A stretch of 53,640 bases of DNA, from the NCBI GenBank assembly GCA_031401675.1, contig JANNRR010000042.1, positions 1-53,640 on the forward strand, written 5' to 3'. The translations under genes were made by a program, and so were the position numbers. This document shows, in pieces, positions 47,173-53,640 of this stretch (positions are counted from its first letter, which is position 1; every line of letters starts with the position of its first letter). The notes beneath the pieces are model-generated. The model saw only the letters and a list, made by a program, of their open reading frames with translations. It searched no databases and had not been told where the DNA came from. The stretch comes from JANNRR01 sp031401675. Lineage in GTDB: Bacteria; Pseudomonadota; Alphaproteobacteria; Rhodobacterales; Rhodobacteraceae.

Positions 47173-48024
47173 ATGGCAGGGCAGGGAAACGTCGCGCCGA
47201 TCATAATCAAGCGCAAGAAGATCATCGCCGGAGGTGGCCACCATGGCGGTGCATGGAAGGTGGCTTACGCCGACTTCGTGACCGCGATGATGGCGTTCTT
47301 CATGCTGATGTGGCTGCTGAATGCGACCACAGAGAAACAGCGCAAGGGCATTGCCGACTATTTCAGCCCATCCATACCGATCAACCGCATTTCTGGTGGC
47401 GGCGATGGGGCGTTTGGCGGCAACTCGGTGTTTTCCGAGGAAACCCAGTCGCAGAACGGCACCGGCGCCTCCAGTGCCAACCCGACCGAAGGTCGGCAGG
47501 CCCGTGGCCAGACCGGCACCGATCAGGGCGAAGACAGCAACTCGAACGACACCAGTGCCGAAACCCTGCGCGACATCGAGGCACAGCTGATGGGCAAGGG
47601 CGGCGAAAGCCCGACCATGGAACGCGCCCTGCAGCATGTGGTGACGCGGGTGACCGACGAAGGGCTGATCGTCGAAATCTTCGATCTGCCGGACGAACCC
47701 CTGTTCGCCGAAGGCACCGATCAGCCGATGCCGATCATGCAGGACATCACGGCAATGCTGTCCGAAGTGTTCGGCCTTGTGACCAACGGCATCGCGGTTC
47801 AGGGCCATGTCCGCAGCTATCCGATCACCCTGCGCAACAGCCCGGTCTGGGATCTGTCGACAGGCCGGGCGCAAAGGATGCGGGCACTGCTGCAACAGGC
47901 GGGACTGCCTGCCGGGCGGTTCCAGAGGGTCGCCGGAATGGCCGACCGGCAGCTGGCGGTCCGCAATCCGATGGCTGGCCGCAACAACCGGATCGAGCTG
48001 ATCCTGCTCAGAACCGATCTGTAA
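47173..48024 (+). CDS. motB: Flagellar motor stator protein MotB
   Basis: A 283-residue stator subunit. A basic N-terminus (IIKRKKI) leads into a single helix WKVAYADFVTAMMAFFMLMW with the proton-binding Asp34. A plug region and a Ser/Gly/Thr/Asn-rich linker (about 75-125) follow, then an OmpA-like peptidoglycan-binding domain (RNSPVWDLSTGRAQRMRALL, ending in NNRIELILLRTDL). It anchors the ion channel, formed with MotA, to the wall. motA is not in the window. First gene of the flagellar cluster. Confidence 0.96.
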   Translation: MAGQGNVAPIIIKRKKIIAGGGHHGGAWKVAYADFVTAMMAFFMLMWLLNATTEKQRKGIADYFSPSIPINRISGGGDGAFGGNSVFSEETQSQNGTGASSANPTEGRQARGQTGTDQGEDSNSNDTSAETLRDIEAQLMGKGGESPTMERALQHVVTRVTDEGLIVEIFDLPDEPLFAEGTDQPMPIMQDITAMLSEVFGLVTNGIAVQGHVRSYPITLRNSPVWDLSTGRAQRMRALLQQAGLPAGRFQRVAGMADRQLAVRNPMAGRNNRIELILLRTDL

Positions 48025-48077
48025 TCCGGGACGCTGCTCGCCGGACCCGCCTTCGGCCGCTTCGCCGACGCAACCAG

Positions 48078-48125
48078 ACTGGCGATGTTTCTTACTGGCC
48101 ATGTTTCTGACTGGCCATGTTTCAT
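48078..48125. repeat. Three 16-bp tandem repeats between motB and flgE
   Basis: Units at 48078, 48094 and 48110 share ACTGGC(C/G)ATGTTTC with two variable bases. The second and third differ only at the last two positions. Their period (16 bp, about 1.5 helical turns) and position 98-145 bp upstream of flgE fit a regulator-binding array, or a recent slippage duplication. Confidence 0.8.
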
Positions 48126-48149
48126 TTGAAATCTGTCGGATTGTAGCTG

Positions 48150-48164
48150 TTAGCCCGATCTTAA
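48150..48164 (+). promoter_or_regulatory. CtrA-box-like site upstream of flgE
   Basis: TTAG, seven bases, TTAA: one mismatch from the CtrA box TTAA-N7-TTAA. It lies 58 bp before the flgE ATG, directly downstream of the tandem repeats. Confidence 0.45.
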
Positions 48165-48222
48165 GTCAGGACGGGCATTTCTTGGCGTGAACCCACGGGT
48201 TGATGCAGCAGAAAGGCGCACC

Positions 48223-49524
48223 ATGACAATTTCCTCCTCGCTGAATGCGGGTGTATCTGGACTGAACGCCAACGCGACGCGGCTTGCCACGATTTCGGAC
48301 AATATCGCCAACTCCGCGACCTACGGCTACAAACGGTCGACCGCCGACTTCAATGCCATCGTGTTGTCGGGCCAGTCGGGCGGAACCTACGCGGCCGGCG
48401 GCGTCCGGACCACGACATTTCGGCTGATCGATCAGCGCGGGTCGCTGATCTCTACCAGCAACTCGACCGATCTTGCCATCGGCGGGCGCGGCATGTTGCC
48501 GGTAACCAACATGATCGACGTGCAGCGGGGCGGCACCCTGCCGCTTCGGCTGATGACCACCGGGTCGTTCCGCGCCGATGACGCCGGCATCCTGAAGAAC
48601 GAAAGCGACATGGTGCTGATGGGCTGGCCCGCCAACGTTGACGGGACCATTCCCAGCTATCCGCGCGACAGCGTTGCCGGTCTGGAACCGGTACGGATCA
48701 ACCTGAACCAGTTCGCGGGCGATGCCACGACGCAGATGCAGCTTGGCGTCAATCTGCCGGCCACCGCGACCGATGCCGGGGCTGCTGGAACGCCGCTGGA
48801 CATGTCGATCGAATATTTTGACAACCTTGGCGCCTCGAAAAGCCTGGATGTCACCTTTGCCCCGACAGTTCCCGCCACCGGTTCGTCCAATACCTGGACG
48901 ATGACCCTGCGCGATTCGGCCTCGGGCGGTGCAATCGTCGGCGAATACACGCTGGTGTTCGATACCCAGCGCGGCACTGCCGGCACCCTGGCCAGCCTGA
49001 CCAACATCTCGGGCGGCCCCTACAACGCCGCAGCCGGCACCCTGGCGCTGACGGTTGCGGGTGGCCCGATTTCGCTGACCATCGGCAAGATCGGCGATCC
49101 CGCCGGGCTGACCCAGCTGTCGGGAGCCTTTGCCCCGGTGTCGATTTCCAAGAACGGCTCGCCCGTCGGCAACCTGACCGGGGTCGAGGTTGACGAGTCC
49201 GGGCGGATGAGCGCGATCTATGACAGCGGCTTTTCGCGGGTGATCTATCAGATACCGGTTGTCGATGTCGCCAACCCCAACGGCTTGATCGCATTGAACA
49301 ATCAGACCTACGAAGTGTCATCGGAAAGCGGCGGCTTCTACATGTGGGATGCCGGCGACGGCCCCACCGGTGGCGTGATCGGCTTCAGCCGCGAGGAATC
49401 GGCCACCGATGTCGCCTCGGAACTGACCCAGTTGATCCAGACCCAGCGCGCCTACTCGTCGAATGCCAAGATCATCCAGACCGTGGATGAGATGTGGCAG
49501 GAAACCACCAACATCAAGCGCTGA
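48223..49524 (+). CDS. flgE: Flagellar hook protein FlgE
   Basis: A 433-residue rod/hook-family protein. The N-terminus is ISSSLNAGVSGLNANATRL followed by ISDNIANSATYGYKRS. The C-terminus QTQRAYSSNAKIIQTVDEMW forms the coiled terminal helices of the hook. The middle region is beta-rich and variable. Start at 48223 is set by the conserved N-terminus. It is polymerised by FlgD outside the cell. A 234-bp spacer with tandem repeats separates it from flgK. Confidence 0.95.
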   Translation: MTISSSLNAGVSGLNANATRLATISDNIANSATYGYKRSTADFNAIVLSGQSGGTYAAGGVRTTTFRLIDQRGSLISTSNSTDLAIGGRGMLPVTNMIDVQRGGTLPLRLMTTGSFRADDAGILKNESDMVLMGWPANVDGTIPSYPRDSVAGLEPVRINLNQFAGDATTQMQLGVNLPATATDAGAAGTPLDMSIEYFDNLGASKSLDVTFAPTVPATGSSNTWTMTLRDSASGGAIVGEYTLVFDTQRGTAGTLASLTNISGGPYNAAAGTLALTVAGGPISLTIGKIGDPAGLTQLSGAFAPVSISKNGSPVGNLTGVEVDESGRMSAIYDSGFSRVIYQIPVVDVANPNGLIALNNQTYEVSSESGGFYMWDAGDGPTGGVIGFSREESATDVASELTQLIQTQRAYSSNAKIIQTVDEMWQETTNIKR

Positions 49525-49601
49525 CCGGGCGCGGCCCCGGTAACATGGTGCGACCGACAACGGCGGCCCCGTCACCGGGCGCCGCACAACCGGCCAGAGA
49601 T

Positions 49602-49706
49602 CTACCGGCCGCCGCACTCTCGGGCCCCACGCATCCAGGCCCCGCACTCCCGGGCCCCACACTTCCGGGCCCCACACCAAAGGGCTCAGCACCTCGGGGT
49701 TCCGCG
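49602..49706. repeat. Degenerate 15-bp tandem repeat (seven units) between flgE and flgK
   Basis: Seven consecutive 15-bp units beginning at 49602, 49617, 49632, 49647, 49662, 49677 and 49692. The best pair is CTCCCGGGCCCCACA and CTTCCGGGCCCCACA; outer units diverge. The array lies in the non-coding spacer. Its length is a multiple of three and one frame would encode a P/G/A/T-rich pentapeptide repeat, but that frame lacks a start site and family. Confidence 0.75.
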
Positions 49707-49758
49707 CCACAGACCGACCGCGCACCGAACCTGCGCTTTTCCAGAAAGGATGCCGATT

Positions 49759-51216
49759 ATGAGCATGTCGACCTCGCTGTCCAACGCCCTGTCCGGCCTC
49801 AACGCCGCCGCCCGTGCCGCCGACCTGGTGTCGTCCAACGTCGCCAACGCCCTGACCGCAGGTTACGCCCGGCGAACGCTGCAACTGTCGTCGAAGTCGC
49901 TGGCCGGCAACGGTGCCGGTGTGCAGGTCGACGGGGTGATCCGCCAGGTCGATCAGGCCGTCCTTGCCGAGCGCCGCACGGCTGATGCCGCCCTGTCCGG
50001 CCGGGCGGTGATCTCGGGCTTTCTGACCGGATACGAGGCCGCGATCGGCACCCCTGATCAGGCAAACTCCCTCAGCGGCCGCATCGCCGGCTTTGAACAG
50101 GCGCTGTTGACCGCCGCCAGCCGCCCCGACATCGATCAGCGCCTGACCGGCGTGCTGCGCGCCGCCCAGGACCTGACCGGACAGCTAGGCGCCATGTCCG
50201 GCGCGCTGCAGTCCGCCCGCGGCGAAGCCGACCGCCAGATCGCCCGCGACGTGGCCACCGTCAACGACGCGCTGGTCCGGATCGAGGATCTGAATACCCA
50301 GATCACCGTAAGCCTGGCCCGGGGTGCCGATGCCACCGCCCTGATGGACCAGCGGCAACTGCAGGTCGACCGCATCTCGCCCCTGGTGCCGATCCGCGAA
50401 GTGGCGCGCGACCGCGGCCAGATCGCGCTGTACACCGCCAACGGCGCGTCCCTGATCGATGGCAAGGCCGCCGTCCTCGGCTTCATCGCCACCAACGCCG
50501 TCACCCCGGACATGACGCAGGCCTCTGGCGCGTTGTCCGGCCTGACCCTCAATGGCCGCGCCATTCCGACCATCGGCGACGACAGCCAGATTGCCGGGGG
50601 TGCCATCGCCGCCAACTTTGCCGTGCGTGACACCCTGGCGGTGAATGCCCAGACCGAACTGGACGCGCTGGCCCGCGACCTGGTCGAACGCTTCGAAAGC
50701 CCGGCCGCCGATGCCACGCTGACCCCGGGCCTGCCCGGCCTGTTCACCAATGCCGGTGCCGTCTTTGATCCGCTGGTCGAGGTTGGCCTGTCCGCCAGGC
50801 TTGGCATCAACGAGCTTGTCGACCCCGATCGGGGCGGCGCACTGCGGCTGTTGCGCGACGGTCTTGGCGGCTTTACCGCCGGGCCGGTCGGCGATGCCAC
50901 CCAGCTGAATGCGCTGACGGCGGTGCTGCAAAGCCTGCGCCCGCCCGCCTCGGGCCTGCTTTTCGGGCAGCCGCACAGCTTTTCCGGCCTTGGGGCGGCG
51001 CTGCTGACCGCCGTCGGCAGTGACCGTCAGGTGGCGTTGGCCGATGAAAGCTACGACGCCGCCCGCCACGATGCCATCACCCGTTCGGAACTGGAAAATG
51101 GCGTCGACAGCGATCAGGAACTGCAAAGCCTGCTGCTGATCGAACAGGCCTATACCGCCAATGCCCGCGTCATCCAGACCGTGGATGACATGATTCAAAC
51201 GATTTTGGGGATTTGA
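49759..51216 (+). CDS. flgK: Flagellar hook-associated protein 1 (FlgK)
   Basis: A 485-residue hook-filament junction protein. The N-terminus is MSTSLSNALSGLNAAARAA with LVSSNVANALTAGYARR. A long helical/beta middle follows, and the C-terminus ends EQAYTANARVIQTVDDMIQ. ATG 49759 is chosen over 49750 because AAAGGA is then eight bases upstream. It assembles with FlgL between hook and filament. flgL begins 3 bp after the stop. Confidence 0.95.
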   Translation: MSMSTSLSNALSGLNAAARAADLVSSNVANALTAGYARRTLQLSSKSLAGNGAGVQVDGVIRQVDQAVLAERRTADAALSGRAVISGFLTGYEAAIGTPDQANSLSGRIAGFEQALLTAASRPDIDQRLTGVLRAAQDLTGQLGAMSGALQSARGEADRQIARDVATVNDALVRIEDLNTQITVSLARGADATALMDQRQLQVDRISPLVPIREVARDRGQIALYTANGASLIDGKAAVLGFIATNAVTPDMTQASGALSGLTLNGRAIPTIGDDSQIAGGAIAANFAVRDTLAVNAQTELDALARDLVERFESPAADATLTPGLPGLFTNAGAVFDPLVEVGLSARLGINELVDPDRGGALRLLRDGLGGFTAGPVGDATQLNALTAVLQSLRPPASGLLFGQPHSFSGLGAALLTAVGSDRQVALADESYDAARHDAITRSELENGVDSDQELQSLLLIEQAYTANARVIQTVDDMIQTILGI

Positions 51217-51219
51217 ACC

Positions 51220-52227
51220 ATGACCATGCTGTCCGTCGGCGATCTTGCCCGCGTCTTCACCCTGCGCCGCCAGACCACGGAACTGAAATCCGCGCTGGAA
51301 CGATTCGCCGTCGAAACCACCAGTGGCCGTACCGCCGACCTGGCCCGCGCCGTCCGGGGCGACTTTTCGCCGGTTGCCGGGCTGGAACGCGCGCTGACCG
51401 TGCTGGACGGCTACCGCACCGCCACCAACGAGGCGTCGGCGTTTGCGGCTGCGCTGCAGGAAACGCTGGAAACCGTCGGGTCGCTGGCGTCGGACGGCGC
51501 GAACGGGCTGCTGCAATCCTCGATGTCGTCGAACCCGCACCTGATCATTTCGGCCGGGCTGGATATCAAGGGGCGCTTTGCCTCGGCGGTTGCCGCGCTG
51601 AATACCCGTGTGGCCGACCGCACCCTGTTGGCCGGTGCGGCCACCAATGGCCCGGCCCTGGCCCCGGCCGAGGATATTCTGGCGGCACTGCGGGTGGCCA
51701 CCGCCGGGCTGACCTCTGCCGCCAGCTTCACTGCGGCGGTGTCGGCCTGGTTCGACGATCCCGCCGGTTTTGCCGCCGTGGCCTACCTTGGCTCTGCCAT
51801 ACCCTTGGCACCGTTCCAGATTGCCGAAGGCGAGGATGTGCAACTGACCGCCACCGCCAATGACCCCATCCTGCGCGACATGCTGGAGGGATTGGCGCTG
51901 GGCGCAATGGTTGGCGAAGGCGTATTCCTGACCAGCCGCGTCGAACAGATGGCGCTGGCCCGCGCGGCGGGCGAACACATGATCACGTCCGAAAGCGGGC
52001 TGGCCCATGTCCGCGCCGACATCGGCACGGTCGAGGCGCGGATCGACCAGACCGCCACCCGCAATTCCGCCGAGCAGGCATCGCTGCAGCTGGCGCTGGC
52101 GGCGATCGTGGCGGTGGACCCGTACGAGGTGGCGACCGCCCTGCAGGAAACCCAAACCCAGCTGGAAACCGTCTATACCATCACGGCGCGCCTGTCCCGG
52201 CTGAACCTGTCGGATTTCCTGCGTTGA
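51220..52227 (+). CDS. flgL: Flagellar hook-associated protein 3 (FlgL)
   Basis: A 335-residue flagellin-fold junction protein. The N-terminal helix is SVGDLARVFTLRRQTTELK with ERFAVETTSGRTADLARAV. The C-terminal helix pair includes QETQTQLETVYTITARLSRL. The length and order after flgK are as expected for the alphaproteobacterial flagellar set. Its TGA overlaps the TTG start of flgI. Confidence 0.92.
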   Translation: MTMLSVGDLARVFTLRRQTTELKSALERFAVETTSGRTADLARAVRGDFSPVAGLERALTVLDGYRTATNEASAFAAALQETLETVGSLASDGANGLLQSSMSSNPHLIISAGLDIKGRFASAVAALNTRVADRTLLAGAATNGPALAPAEDILAALRVATAGLTSAASFTAAVSAWFDDPAGFAAVAYLGSAIPLAPFQIAEGEDVQLTATANDPILRDMLEGLALGAMVGEGVFLTSRVEQMALARAAGEHMITSESGLAHVRADIGTVEARIDQTATRNSAEQASLQLALAAIVAVDPYEVATALQETQTQLETVYTITARLSRLNLSDFLR

Positions 52228-53336
52228 TCCGGGCGCTGGCCTTTGCGCTGTTGCTGCCGGTTGCATCCCTTGTGCCCGCCCCTCTGCAGGCCAGCGAGAT
52301 CCGGATCAAGGATCTGGTCGAGTTCGACGGGGTGCGCGGCAACGATCTGGTCGGTTACGGGCTGGTGGTCGGCCTGAACGGCACCGGCGACGGGCTGCGC
52401 AATGCGCCCTTTACCGAAGATATCATGTCGAACATTCTGGAACGGCTTGGCGTCAACGTCACCGGCGAGCAGTTTCGGCCAAAGAACGTCGCCGCCGTGT
52501 TCGTCACCGCCAGCCTGCCGCCGTTTTCGCGGGCCGGTGGCCGGATCGATGTGACGGTTTCCGCCATTGGCGATGCGAAAAGCCTGCTGGGCGGGACGCT
52601 GGTGATGACGCCGATGAACGGCGCCGACGGCCAGATCTATGCCGTGGCGCAGGGCACCATCATCGCGGGCGGGGTCTCGGCGCAGGGCGATGCCGGCGGC
52701 GTTGTCGAGGGCGTGCCCACCGCCGGGGTGATCCCGACCGGTGCAAGGGTCGAGCGCGAGATCGAGTTTGATTTCACCAGCCTGCAGTCGCTGCGCCTTG
52801 GCCTGCGCGCGCCCGACTTCACCACCGCCGGTCGGATCGAGCAGGTGATCAACCGCGAGTTCGGGCGCGAGGTGGCGGCGATGCTGGACAGTGGCACCGT
52901 GCTGCTGGATATCGGCGCAACCCGGATGGCCTCGCCCGCGCATGTGCTGGGCCGGATCGAGAATCTGCTGGTCGAGCCGGAACAGCGCGCCCGGGTGGTG
53001 GTGGATCAGGCCTCGGGCACCATTGTCATCGGTGCCGATGTCCGTATTTCCAACGTTGCTGTGGCGCAGGGCAACCTGACCCTGCGGGTCGAGGAAAACC
53101 CGCTGGTGGTACAGCCGAACCCGTTCAGCGAAGGCGAAACTATCGTGGTGCCGCGCACGTCGGCCTCGATCCAGGATCAGCCCGGGATCGGGCTGGCCGA
53201 AATTTCGGAAACCACCTCGCTGTCGGATGTGGTGGCCGGTTTGAACGCGCTGGGTGTGGCCCCGCGCGACATGATCGACATCCTGAAAAGCATCAGCGCC
53301 GCCGGGGCGCTGCATGCCGAGTTTCTGGTGCGGTAG
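52224..53336 (+). CDS. flgI: Flagellar P-ring protein FlgI
   Basis: A 370-residue periplasmic ring subunit. A signal peptide (about 23 residues, LVPAPLQA before the cut) precedes RIKDLVEFDGVRGNDLVGYG and GLNGTGDG. The C-terminal ends SLSDVVAGLNALGVAPRDMI and LKSISAAGALHAEFLVR are fully conserved. The start codon is an unusual TTG overlapping the flgL stop (TTGA), implying coupled re-initiation. It forms the P ring around the rod in the peptidoglycan. An insertion sequence starts about 165 bp downstream. Confidence 0.97.
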   Translation: MIRALAFALLLPVASLVPAPLQASEIRIKDLVEFDGVRGNDLVGYGLVVGLNGTGDGLRNAPFTEDIMSNILERLGVNVTGEQFRPKNVAAVFVTASLPPFSRAGGRIDVTVSAIGDAKSLLGGTLVMTPMNGADGQIYAVAQGTIIAGGVSAQGDAGGVVEGVPTAGVIPTGARVEREIEFDFTSLQSLRLGLRAPDFTTAGRIEQVINREFGREVAAMLDSGTVLLDIGATRMASPAHVLGRIENLLVEPEQRARVVVDQASGTIVIGADVRISNVAVAQGNLTLRVEENPLVVQPNPFSEGETIVVPRTSASIQDQPGIGLAEISETTSLSDVVAGLNALGVAPRDMIDILKSISAAGALHAEFLVR

Positions 53337-53420
53337 CGTTGACCCGTGCCGCCACCCGCCAACCCCGGGTCCCGGTTCGCGCCGGGCGATGGAACCGGAG
53401 TCGGCTTCTGTTTGACGCGC

Positions 53421-53456
53421 GCCGGGCATTCCGGCGTTGCCCGGCACCGCCGGAAT
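53421..53456. other. Overlapping alternative hairpins downstream of flgI
   Basis: GCCGGGCA (53421-53428) pairs with 53438-53445. ATTCCGGCG (53428-53436) pairs with 53448-53456. The two stems share or interleave bases, so only one can form at a time. Neither is followed by a T-tract. It may end the flgI transcript through Rho or be neutral. Confidence 0.4.
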
Positions 53457-53500
53457 CGGACTTCGGCGAACGAACCGGGCGAAAAGCGTGAAGATTTTCC

Positions 53501-53640
53501 TAAAGCGTGTCGCCAGTGTTCCGATTCAGGATTCCCAGATTGGGCGGATTGTGATTCGGTAGCCCTGCAAGATGCAGGGGGGTCGAAATGGGCAAGCCAC
53601 ATCCTATGGAGCTTCGGAGCCGGGTCATCGCGTTTGTCGA
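53501..53640 (+). mobile_element. IS630-type insertion sequence, left end (cut by window edge)
   Basis: Base composition changes after about 53490. TA at 53501-53502 is followed by AAGCGTGTCGCCAGTGTTCC, a plausible terminal repeat, and then a transposase start. The IS630 family inserts at TA. The right end lies outside, so the boundary and target duplication cannot be verified. Confidence 0.55.
53588..53640 (+). CDS. IS630-family transposase, N-terminal fragment
   Basis: Only 17 codons are present (MGKPHPMELRSRVIAFV), cut by the window edge. This is the typical beginning of an IS630-type transposase, the first helix of its HTH domain. Family level is inferred from this N-terminus only. Confidence 0.65.
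   Translation, partial: MGKPHPMELRSRVIAFV

Noticed and set aside
50185..52266. 693-codon open frame opposite flgK and flgL
   Set aside because: A Gly/Gln/Arg-rich shadow of two well-defined flagellar genes; no family signature.

Overview
The window is a high-GC chromosomal segment of an alphaproteobacterium, almost certainly Rhodobacterales (Rhodobacter/Paracoccus-type family). The assignment rests on the gene order parB-parA-rsmG-mnmG-mnmE-rho-hemJ facing maf-aroE-coaE-dnaQ, the MFHVKH and NVSRET N-termini created by parS sites inside mnmG and rsmG, CtrA-box-like sites in front of flagellar genes, and the motB-flgE-flgK-flgL-flgI order. No tRNA, rRNA, CRISPR array, prophage or biosynthetic cluster was recognised. 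The genus cannot be fixed from the sequence alone.

Region 1 (1-11,000) looks like the replication origin neighbourhood. Genes left of about 7,900 (hemJ, rho, mnmE, mnmG, rsmG, parA, parB) all run leftward. Genes right of 8,318 (maf, aroE, coaE, dnaQ) all run rightward. The 422-bp gap between them holds AT-rich tracts, several DnaA-box-like nonamers and two GANTC sites, so it is the best oriC candidate. Two perfect 16-bp parS palindromes lie 3-5 kb away, next to the parAB genes whose products act on them.

Region 2 (11,000-20,000) is envelope and proteostasis housekeeping: secB, fxsA, a Tim44-domain protein, mltA, an Smr-domain protein, an MFS transporter, and an operon hslV - DUF2157 membrane protein - hslU - lipoprotein hydrolase. 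The two HslUV subunit genes are separated by a membrane-protein gene coupled to both.

Region 3 (20,000-33,600) is a mixed accessory/housekeeping stretch. It has a capsule-type glycan protein and the coupled operon arfB - class-III aminotransferase - APH-fold kinase. Upstream of arfB are a very strong Shine-Dalgarno with an 18-codon ORF and a factor-independent terminator. Further along are a YhhQ transporter, a UMF1-type MFS - mepA - phytase-like operon, a thioesterase, yggT, recQ, a glyoxalase-fold protein and a soluble hybrid histidine kinase.

Region 4 (33,600-47,000) has a 1,816-residue periplasmic alpha-2-macroglobulin with an N-terminal PAN/apple-like domain and an intact thioester motif, followed by pbpC (a recurrent bacterial pair). 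Then come a 600-bp non-coding stretch with a large palindrome, a thiolase, DUF1428, DinB, a metallophosphatase, TerC and an orphan PhnD-like protein.

Region 5 (47,000-53,640) is a flagellar cluster, motB-flgE-flgK-flgL-flgI, with CtrA-like boxes, 16-bp and 15-bp tandem repeats in the spacers, and the beginning of an IS630-type insertion sequence at the right edge.

Most of the window is core genome. The observations most worth following are the leader/terminator arrangement before arfB and the kinase plus PLP-enzyme pair behind it, the putative origin, the repeat arrays in the flagellar spacers, the 30-bp stem palindrome at 41.8 kb, and a 31-codon ORF with an excellent ribosome binding site at 47.0 kb.
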